A DNA stretch of 11,736 nt from Planctomycetota bacterium (GTDB taxonomy: Bacteria > Planctomycetota > Planctomycetia > Pirellulales > UBA1268). The DNA is taken from NCBI GenBank assembly GCA_003669255.1, contig QWPO01000109.1, forward strand, positions 1 to 11,736. The letters run 5' to 3'. Shown piece after piece: positions 5,706 to 11,736 of this stretch (its first letter is position 1; each line of letters begins with the position of its first letter). The notes beneath the pieces were generated by a model, which was given only the letters and a program-made list of their open reading frames with translations, was not told the origin of the DNA and made no database searches. Position numbers and translations under genes: made by a program.

Positions 5706-7034
5706 ATGGTTGCCACGGCCCGTCTCGACATCCGCGATCTGATCACCGGCAGCGGCCCGTTCGGCCCTACGGAAGTGAAGGCTGTCCTCGAACTCCTCGG
5801 CACCGACGCCGCCGCCCACCGCGACCTGCGCTCCGCCGTTCGCGACCTCGAGTCGATCTCGGAACGGAGCCCGGCCTCGTCGGTGAAACTCGGCGTCTGC
5901 CAGCGACTGCTTGGCAAGGCCCGCGACGCGCTCGAGACCCTCAAGGGTGGCGACGGCGGCGCTCTCGCGCTCTTTCATCAGGGACTCGCGCACATCGCCG
6001 AAGGCGCCCACGATAAGGCTTGCGAACTCTTCGAGTCGGCTCGCAAGGCGGGCTACGACGCAGCCGCATGCGTGGCCGCTTCCGCCGAATCGATGCGGTC
6101 GGCCGGCAAGCCCGCAGAGGCTCATAAGGCCCTCGACGCCCTCGGTTCGCAGGGCGAATCGTCGGCCGACTTCTGGGCTGCCCGGGCCGGCGTGCTCGCC
6201 GACTCGGGCCACGGCCCGGCTGAAGTGGCCGCCGCCTGCGAAAAGGCAATCGCCATCGATCCGGGCCACCCGGGTGCGCTCTTTCTGCTCGGGGTGATTG
6301 CCGACCGCGTCGGCAACGAAGACGACGCCAAGGGATATTACGAGCGGTCGCTCGCCAGGTATCCGGCGAGTGTCGGGGCCCTGATCAACCTCGGCATCCT
6401 CTACGAAGACAACGACGACTTCACGAAGGCGCAGCAGTGCTACCGCCGCGTGCTGGAAGCCTTCCCCGATCACCCTCGGGCCCGGCTGTTCCTCAAGGAC
6501 TCGTCCGCGTCCGGCGACCTCCAGCTCGACGAGCAGGAGATGAAGCAGCGTGATCGGCTCGATCAGGTTCTCTGCCTGCCGGTCAGCGATTTCGAACTCT
6601 CCGTGCGGAGCCGCAACTGCCTGCAGAAGATGGGCATCCACACGCTCGGCGACCTGGCCCGGACAACCGAGGAGGAGATCCTGGCGAGCAAGAACTTTGG
6701 CGAGACCAGCCTGGTCGAGATCAGGGACATGCTGTCGTCGAAGGGGCTGTCGCTCGGCCAGATCGCCCAGCCCGTGCCGGCGGCAGACGTGGTGGAGGTC
6801 GAGGCCGTCGAGCCGTCGGCCGACGAGCAGGAGGTCTACTCCATGCCGATCAACGACCTCAACCTCTCAGTCCGTGCCCGCAAGTGCACCACCAAGCTGG
6901 GGATCACAACGATCGGCGACCTCATCCGCCGCACCGCCGAAGACCTGCTGGAGTGCAAGAACTTCGGCGTCACGAGCCTCAACGAGGTTCGGGAAAAGCT
7001 CACTGAGCGGGGCCTGAAACTGCGGGGCGACTGA
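5706..7034 (+). CDS. TPR protein with two C-terminal RNA polymerase alpha-CTD domains
   Basis: The 442-residue soluble protein has no signal peptide. Residues about 87-260 form tetratricopeptide repeats, clearest at 155-188, 189-222 and 223-256 (ALFLLGVIADRVGNEDDAK; ALINLGILYEDNDDFTKAQ). Two modules resembling the RpoA C-terminal domain follow, at 291-351 (VRSRNCLQKMGIHTLGDL) and 380-442 (VRARKCTTKLGITTIGDL). Both keep the residues that bind the DNA minor groove in E. coli alpha: Arg265 (here 301 and 390), Gly296 (332, 421), Ser299 (335, 424) and Glu302 (338, 427), with the same 31-residue spacing from Arg to Gly. Asn268 is kept in the first (304) but is Lys393 in the second, and Lys298 is threonine in both. 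The RpoA assembly domain is absent, so this is not a polymerase subunit. A DNA-binding or polymerase-associated regulator is plausible but unproven. The start has TGAGGA seven bases upstream. I recall similar proteins in planctomycetes. Confidence 0.85.
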   Translation: MVATARLDIRDLITGSGPFGPTEVKAVLELLGTDAAAHRDLRSAVRDLESISERSPASSVKLGVCQRLLGKARDALETLKGGDGGALALFHQGLAHIAEGAHDKACELFESARKAGYDAAACVAASAESMRSAGKPAEAHKALDALGSQGESSADFWAARAGVLADSGHGPAEVAAACEKAIAIDPGHPGALFLLGVIADRVGNEDDAKGYYERSLARYPASVGALINLGILYEDNDDFTKAQQCYRRVLEAFPDHPRARLFLKDSSASGDLQLDEQEMKQRDRLDQVLCLPVSDFELSVRSRNCLQKMGIHTLGDLARTTEEEILASKNFGETSLVEIRDMLSSKGLSLGQIAQPVPAADVVEVEAVEPSADEQEVYSMPINDLNLSVRARKCTTKLGITTIGDLIRRTAEDLLECKNFGVTSLNEVREKLTERGLKLRGD

Positions 7035-7122
7035 CCTTGGGATGGGCTCTGGATTGAGCCTGGGATTTGCCGCAAGCCATGGCCTGAAAGGCACTTAGGG
7101 CGGGATTCCGCGCGCCCAAAGT

Positions 7123-7151
7123 TTGCCCACGCGTCCTTTTCTCGTTAGCCT
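7123..7151 (+). promoter_or_regulatory. Possible promoter of the DUF4912 gene
   Basis: In the 194-base gap after the TPR/alpha-CTD gene, -35 TTGCCC (7123-7128), a 17-base spacer and -10 TAGCCT (7146-7151) would start transcription about 70 bases before the ATG. The -10 matches the consensus at only three positions, but it shares the TAGxxT form with the other two predicted promoters. The rest of the gap shows only a short GGCTC/GAGCC hairpin near 7042-7060 and no U tract. Confidence 0.35.
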
Positions 7152-7228
7152 CGATTGGGAGGACGTGGTACGGGCCCCAGTCGGCCCGAGCACGTTCCCT
7201 CCAGCCCAGCAACCGGGAGCGCATCAGC

Positions 7229-8365
7229 ATGACGTCCGCCAGCCTGAAAGAAAAACCCGTCCGCGACCTGGCCCGCATGGCCAAGCAGCACGGGGTGGCT
7301 GGCTGGCACGCGATGCGGAAGGACCAGCTGATCAAGGCGCTCGTAAGCAAGGCCAAGAAGGCGCTGCCGATCGACGCCCGGCGATCGGCAGCACGCCCCG
7401 CAAAGCCGTCGGGCGAGCGGTCGAAGGCGGCCTTGGTGCAGCCGAGCCCTGCCGCCGTGGCCCACAACGCCGAGGTGGCTCGGCGGATCGCCGAGGCCCG
7501 CGAACGGATTGCCAAAGCCAAAAACCTCGCCACGCCTCCCGAGAACGGGCGGGCCAAGCGGCCGGTCCGCGACCGGATGGTGCTCATGGTCCGCGGTCCC
7601 TACTGGATCCATGCGTTCTGGGAGGTTTCGCCCCGCAGCATCGAGCGGGCTCAGTCGGCCCTCGGCCAGGAGTGGCACGGCGCCCGTCCAGTGCTTCGCG
7701 TGCTGCGGATCGAATCGGGCCTTCAGGGCTCGCCGTCGGAGCAGGTGGTCCGAGAGATCGAGGTCCACGGCGGAGTGAAGAACTGGTTCATCGACGTCCG
7801 CGAACCGCTTCGCTGCCGGGTCGAGATCGGCTACCGGACCGTGACCGGACGGTTCCACGCGCTCGTCCGCAGCAACGCCGTCAACACGCCGGCCGCCTCG
7901 CAGTGCGACACCCTCGACGCCCACTGGGGCGACATCGTCAACGACTGCGACCGCATCTACGCGATGAGTGGTGGCTTCTCGCCCGAAAACAACAGCACCG
8001 AGCTGCAGGAACTCTTCGAGGAGCGGCTCCGCCGGCCGATGGGCCCGCCGTCTGCCGTCCGCGCCGAGCCCGCCGTCGATGAGGAGGGTGAGCCGACGAT
8101 CACCACCTTCCAGCTCGAAGTGGACGCGGAACTGATCGTCTACGGCGCCACCCGGCCCGATGCCTACGTGACGCTGCAGGGCGAGCCGATCAAGGTCCAG
8201 CCCGACGGCACCTTCCGGGTGCGAGTCGACCTGCCCAACAAGCGGCAGGTGCTACCGATCGTCGCCAGCGTGCCCAACGGTGGCGGCCGCCAGACCGTCG
8301 TGATGGCGGTGGAGCGGAACACGAAGGCAATGGAGCCCTACAGCCGCGAGCTGCACGAAGAGTAG
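7229..8365 (+). CDS. DUF4912 domain protein with Rho-N/SAP-like N-terminus
   Basis: The 378-residue cytosolic protein has three parts. Residues about 5-45 (KPVRDLARMAKQHGVAGWHA, then KDQLIKAL) match the small helical Rho N-terminal or SAP-like fold often used to touch nucleic acid. A basic, alanine-rich linker leads to a DUF4912-type domain at about 115-215, recognisable from VLMVRGPYWIHAFWEVSP, the NWFIDV motif (185-190) and CRVEIGYRTVTGRFHALVRSN. Residues about 295-365 look like an all-beta, Ig-like module (ELIVYGATRPDAYVTLQGEP, then VQPDGTFRVRVDLP). DUF4912 has no assigned biochemical function that I know of. The ATG is supported by GGGAG nine bases upstream. The gene is co-directional with the TPR/alpha-CTD gene and converges on the sulfatase gene 53 bases away. 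Confidence 0.82.
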   Translation: MTSASLKEKPVRDLARMAKQHGVAGWHAMRKDQLIKALVSKAKKALPIDARRSAARPAKPSGERSKAALVQPSPAAVAHNAEVARRIAEARERIAKAKNLATPPENGRAKRPVRDRMVLMVRGPYWIHAFWEVSPRSIERAQSALGQEWHGARPVLRVLRIESGLQGSPSEQVVREIEVHGGVKNWFIDVREPLRCRVEIGYRTVTGRFHALVRSNAVNTPAASQCDTLDAHWGDIVNDCDRIYAMSGGFSPENNSTELQELFEERLRRPMGPPSAVRAEPAVDEEGEPTITTFQLEVDAELIVYGATRPDAYVTLQGEPIKVQPDGTFRVRVDLPNKRQVLPIVASVPNGGGRQTVVMAVERNTKAMEPYSRELHEE

Positions 8366-8379
8366 CAGCCCCGTGGCGG

Positions 8380-8409
8380 ACGCCTGGAGCTCCAGCGTGG
8401 CGTGGTTTT
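8380..8409. terminator. Weak hairpin between convergent genes
   Basis: Between the stop codons of the DUF4912 gene and the sulfatase, CTGG/CCAG around AGCT plus a flanking ACG/CGT pair (8380-8398, one bulged C) forms a short hairpin. TTTT follows eight bases later at 8406-8409. The placement suits a bidirectional terminator, but the stem is short and the T run is displaced, so the call is tentative. Confidence 0.3.
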
Positions 8410-8418
8410 GTCGCAATC

Positions 8419-11352
8419 TCACCGTTCGTGGTGCGATTTCCAAGGATCGATCATCCGCATGACAGCGGTGAAGCCGATGAGCAAGGCAGACAGGGGTTCC
8501 AGGGAAGGCTCCGGAACAGCGACCACGCCTACCGATGGATCGACCCCATTGTAAGAGTTCGCAGCGTACAGGCCCGCGGACATCAGGTCGGCAACATCGA
8601 GCATGTCGCACATGCCGTCGTCGTTGAAATCGCCTTCGCGCCAGGAGGCCGGCAGTCCAGAGTTGAACTTCGCGCCCGCCAGCACGTTTGCAATGTCGAG
8701 GATGTCGACGCTCCAGTCGAGATTCGTGTCTCCCGCCGCGGCATATGCGAATGTCACAGAGCCATCGCCATGGTCGAGCCATCCCACGGTGCGGGAGCCG
8801 CCGCTAGCGGCCGCAGCGCTCGAAGTGATTCCTGTCGTGCCACTCCACAATCCGCCACTCCGACCTGCACGAAGAGCCGCCAGCAGGTCGTCCTTACTCA
8901 ATCCGGCAGACACTGTGATTGATCCGTTGCCGACGTCGGTCAAACCGCCAGCAAGCGCCGCCAAGCCGCCGACGACCGTGGTCAGTGCGGGTGACACGGT
9001 GACCGTGCCACCGGCAAGGGGTACAACTCGGCTGGAGCCGAGCGCCCCACCGCTGGCGATCTGCATTCGGCCACCCTGCACGGTGAAGGGACCACTCAGT
9101 GTGCTTGCTCGATCCACCACGAGCGTGCCTGTGCCTGTCTTCAACAGCGGCGTGGTGCCCGAAAAAATCGGGTACCCCGCCTCGGTTTGGGTCCGCACCC
9201 CGCCACTGACGTTGACCTTGATCACCGAGCGATCGACCGTGAGCTGATACACCAATCCGGGCTGGGCAAAGTAAAACGGCCTCGGATCCGTCGCGCTCGT
9301 GGGGGCATCCATCGACGAGATGTCCCAGCCGGCCGTTGTGGTGCCGAGGTCGCGGTCGGGATTGAGCCGGACCTGCAGAAAACTCCCGCCGGCGTATCCA
9401 GGACGCGTGTTGTAGAAGTCTCGAAGGTAGCCCGCCAGCGACTCCGCCGCGGTGTCGTCGGAGAAGGTGCGCGAGAGATGGTTTCCCATCTTGATGACGT
9501 TGTCCTGCAGTTTGAGGTTGTCGGCCCGATCGGCCAGCGAGAGCTCGGTGTTGGCCTCGAGGTGCTCGGCCAGTCGCGTGCTGCCGCTGGTGATCCCGAT
9601 CGCCCAGAGATCGGCATTCACGAGGCTGACGTTGCCGGTCTGGCGGACGATGTTGAAGCTCACGAAGGCACGCTCCAGAGCGGCCGGATCCTCCAGGGGA
9701 GGCAGTTCGTAGGTGAGCACGGCGGATCGACCCGACGCGGCACCGGCGGAATTCGTGCCGGATCCCACGCGGCTGGTGTCGGGGTCGTTCTGGACCGTCC
9801 CGCCCTCGAGCGCGGTGAAGTCGAGTTTGTTGCCCAGGATGATCTCACGGGTGAACGGATTCACCCCGTCAGCCTCCCGACGGAGATCGTTGAGCCGGAC
9901 CTGCATGTCGTCGAGCACCTGCTGCGTGTCGCCCGGCAGCGCCGTGGCCGGCCCGGGCAGCAGAAGATTGTTCATCTGATACGGGTCGCCGACGATGTCG
10001 TAGAGCTCGTCGTACTGGGCTCCCAGCTCCGGATGGGTGACGTAGAGGTGGGTCTGAGTTCGCACGGCGTCCCACCGCGGCACGTCGGGATACTTATCCT
10101 CCTTGTAGTACTCCGCGTAGATGGCATCGCGGCTGAAGCCGCCGGTGCCATTAGGGGCGTTTTTGAGAACGCCGTTGAGCGGCTTCCCTTGCATCGACTT
10201 CGGGACGGCGATTCCCGCGGCGGTGAGGATCGTGGGAGCCAGATCGACGGCGGTCACCAAGGCGTCTGACGTCTGGCCGGGGGTGACGCCCGGCCCGCGC
10301 ATCAGGAGAGGCACCCGGATCGACTCCTCGTAGGCGAGTCGCTTGTCGCCGCGTCCATGCTCGCCCCAGAAGAAGCCGTTGTCGCTGGTGAAAATCACCA
10401 GCGTGTTCTTGTCGAGGCCCTTCGCATCCAGCGTGTCGAGCACGCGGCCGATGTTGGCGTCGATGTCGCGCATCATCTCCATCTGGCCGATCTGGTCGGT
10501 GTTGCCCCGCGTGTTGTTGAGCACCAGTCCATTGAAGCCCGGCCGGCTGAACACGGGCTTCTCTTCGTTGATATTGAACCCGCCGTAGGTCGGCGAGGCA
10601 TTCGGCGGCCGATCGAGTGTCTGGCTGGCATACCGGCCACCAGATGCCGTGTACTGGGGGCCTACAGGGGCATGCACCGCCTTGAACGACAGCGTCAGGG
10701 CGAAGGGCTCGGACCGCGTTCCGCCGGTCCCATAGTCCTTGAGGAAGTCGAGGGCATAGTCGGTGAGGATGGTGGTGGTGTAGCCGGTGCCGCTCACCGT
10801 GCTGACGGCAGCGGCGTCTTTTTTGACCCGGAGTTGTGGGTTGTTGTGAACGCCCTGCCCCTGGAATGCAGCCCAGTAGTCGAAGCTGGCGCGGGGCTCG
10901 AAGTAGGAGTCCATGTGCCACTTGCCGACGAGCCCGGTGCGATAGCCGGCGGTCCGCAGCGCATCCTGGTAGATCGGAAGCCGGTCGTCCGGCACCGCGT
11001 TGAGCCGGTCGTTGCCGTAATACCCGTGAGTCGCGGCGTACTGTCCGGTCATCAACGAGGCCCGCGAAGGTGAGCACAGGGGGCAGTTGACGAACGAGTT
11101 GCGAAAGTTGACTCCCTGACCGGCGACGCGCTGGTCGAGGTTGGGAGTTTCGACGAACGGATGGCCCGTCGCCCCCAATCCGTCGTGCCGCAGATCATCG
11201 ACGTAGAACAGCAGCACGTTTGGCCGCGAGGTGCCCTGGGCCCAAGCGCCATCGGCGAGCAAGGCGACTGCCGCCACGCCAGCCAGGAGGGCCGCGAACG
11301 ACGAGGTTGCCTTGACGCAGGCGCCTGCCCACAAGTGCTTTCTCACTCTCAC
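8419..11352 (-). CDS. Secreted S1-type sulfatase with autotransporter repeat, dockerin-like and PEP-CTERM-like tail
   Basis: The 977-residue protein should cleave sulfate esters outside the cytoplasm. A signal peptide (hydrophobic 18-36, probable cut after AWA at 38) precedes a formylglycine sulfatase domain at about 43-490: Asp52-Asp53, the maturation motif C-S-P-S-R at 93-97 (Cys93 becomes formylglycine), Lys144 and His146 in GKWHM, His227, and Asp324-Asn325 in SDNGFFWGEHG. The FDYWAAFQGQGVHNNP and TDYALDFL blocks recall N-acetylglucosamine-6-sulfatases, but the substrate is uncertain. Residues about 500-715 are unrecognised. A passenger-associated repeat (LLKTGTGTLVVDRASTLSG, about 730-776) follows, then two dockerin-like loops (875-886 and 908-919), of which the first has Trp instead of Gly. 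A PEP-CTERM-like end follows: VPEPS at 946-950, a hydrophobic segment 953-966 and the tail KSHHER. Typical sulfatases have about 450-550 residues. The start is a GTG in a GTGA overlap with the upstream gene; a second GTG two codons later is possible. Confidence 0.93.
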   Translation of the reverse strand: MRVRKHLWAGACVKATSSFAALLAGVAAVALLADGAWAQGTSRPNVLLFYVDDLRHDGLGATGHPFVETPNLDQRVAGQGVNFRNSFVNCPLCSPSRASLMTGQYAATHGYYGNDRLNAVPDDRLPIYQDALRTAGYRTGLVGKWHMDSYFEPRASFDYWAAFQGQGVHNNPQLRVKKDAAAVSTVSGTGYTTTILTDYALDFLKDYGTGGTRSEPFALTLSFKAVHAPVGPQYTASGGRYASQTLDRPPNASPTYGGFNINEEKPVFSRPGFNGLVLNNTRGNTDQIGQMEMMRDIDANIGRVLDTLDAKGLDKNTLVIFTSDNGFFWGEHGRGDKRLAYEESIRVPLLMRGPGVTPGQTSDALVTAVDLAPTILTAAGIAVPKSMQGKPLNGVLKNAPNGTGGFSRDAIYAEYYKEDKYPDVPRWDAVRTQTHLYVTHPELGAQYDELYDIVGDPYQMNNLLLPGPATALPGDTQQVLDDMQVRLNDLRREADGVNPFTREIILGNKLDFTALEGGTVQNDPDTSRVGSGTNSAGAASGRSAVLTYELPPLEDPAALERAFVSFNIVRQTGNVSLVNADLWAIGITSGSTRLAEHLEANTELSLADRADNLKLQDNVIKMGNHLSRTFSDDTAAESLAGYLRDFYNTRPGYAGGSFLQVRLNPDRDLGTTTAGWDISSMDAPTSATDPRPFYFAQPGLVYQLTVDRSVIKVNVSGGVRTQTEAGYPIFSGTTPLLKTGTGTLVVDRASTLSGPFTVQGGRMQIASGGALGSSRVVPLAGGTVTVSPALTTVVGGLAALAGGLTDVGNGSITVSAGLSKDDLLAALRAGRSGGLWSGTTGITSSAAAASGGSRTVGWLDHGDGSVTFAYAAAGDTNLDWSVDILDIANVLAGAKFNSGLPASWREGDFNDDGMCDMLDVADLMSAGLYAANSYNGVDPSVGVVAVPEPSLEPLSALLIGFTAVMRMIDPWKSHHER

Positions 11353-11736
11353 GTCCGTTCACTCACAAGGGACGCGAATGCGGCATCAGCAGCTGAAAGA
11401 TACGGTCCCTGGTCAAATGCGGCCGCCCCCAGAAAGTCGGAGAGATCAAGCTGATCGACCATGCCGTCGTAGTTGAAGTCGCCGCCGCTCCACCCCACGT
11501 CGTCGCCGCTGGGGGCATTGAAATTGTTCACGAGGTTGACGACGTCGATCACATCGACGACGCCGTCGAGGTTCGTGTCGCCCGGCACGGCATACGCGAT
11601 CGTCACCAGCCCTTGGTCAATCACATAGCCGACCGTGCGGCCCAGCATCGCTGCCCGTGACACGAAACCGCGGTCGCCGTCCCAGCCGCCGCCGTTGTGT
11701 CCGGCCAGCAGCAGCAGCCGGAGTGCCGACTCTGCG
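11349..11736 (-). CDS. Dockerin-type secreted protein, C-terminal fragment cut by window edge
   Basis: The frame is open through the right end of the window, so only the last 128 residues or so are visible. They contain HNGGGWDGDRGFVSRAA, then GRTVGYVIDQGLVTIAYAVP, which parallels the region before the dockerin in the adjacent sulfatase (GSRTVGWLDHGDGSVTFAYA). Two calcium-loop-like repeats of dockerin form follow, GDTNLDGVVDVIDVVNLV and GDFNYDGMVDQLDLSDFL, both with the Asp/Asn/Asp-Gly/Asp ligand pattern. The protein ends 16 residues later in SLVSERT, without a PEP-CTERM signal, unlike its neighbour. Its TGA overlaps the sulfatase GTG, so the two are likely co-translated. A GTG inside the frame (11661-11663) could be mistaken for a start, but the matching sequence upstream of it argues for a longer protein. 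Its catalytic or binding part lies outside the window. Confidence 0.8.
   Translation of the reverse strand, partial: AESALRLLLLAGHNGGGWDGDRGFVSRAAMLGRTVGYVIDQGLVTIAYAVPGDTNLDGVVDVIDVVNLVNNFNAPSGDDVGWSGGDFNYDGMVDQLDLSDFLGAAAFDQGPYLSAADAAFASLVSERT

Noticed and set aside
5592..6641. 349-codon open frame on the minus strand
   Set aside because: Antisense to the tRNA and the TPR/alpha-CTD gene; the TPR and alpha-CTD motifs are all on the plus strand.
7145..7924. 259-codon open frame on the minus strand
   Set aside because: Antisense to the DUF4912 protein, with no recognisable motif and no ribosome binding site.
9187..10269. 360-codon open frame on the plus strand
   Set aside because: Antisense to the sulfatase, whose catalytic motifs are all in the minus-strand frame.

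Overview
The window looks like chromosomal DNA of a planctomycete, most likely a Pirellulales-type bacterium. This is inferred from four things: high GC; a TPR protein ending in two RNA polymerase alpha-CTD modules; a lipoprotein with a degenerate transglutaminase fold; and a large secreted sulfatase combining an autotransporter-type repeat, a dockerin-like tail and a PEP-CTERM-like sorting signal. No species can be named from sequence reading alone.

Left part (140-5064, all on the minus strand, read right to left): kdsA (Kdo-8-phosphate synthase, metal-dependent type) overlaps by 4 bases with a lipoprotein gene. Then come a promoter and the translation cluster rpmE (ribosomal protein L31), prfA (release factor 1) and prmC (the methyltransferase that modifies the GGQ motif of RF1). 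Beyond the 3' end of prmC, positions 1-115 hold a cluster of REP-like palindromes with GTAG/GCAG feet.

Middle (5065-5705): about 515 bases without a credible protein gene separate kdsA from a tRNA-Thr(CGT). This gap contains a compact predicted three-way-junction RNA closed by a 15-bp stem and followed by a U tract. It is the strongest candidate for an undescribed element here. A sigma70-like promoter just upstream of the tRNA may also serve the next gene.

Right part: the plus strand carries the TPR/double alpha-CTD gene (5706-7034) and, behind its own weak promoter, a DUF4912 protein with a Rho-N/SAP-like N-terminus (7229-8365). These converge on a minus-strand pair. The first is the 3' end of a dockerin-type secreted protein cut by the window edge (11349 to end). 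The second is the 977-residue sulfatase (8419-11352), which begins in a 4-base GTGA overlap with the first. This pair fits extracellular degradation of sulfated polysaccharides.

Three promoters were recognised by eye and share a TTGxC(G/C) -35 and a TAGxxT -10 at 17-18 bp spacing. No insertion sequence, CRISPR array or phage gene was seen.
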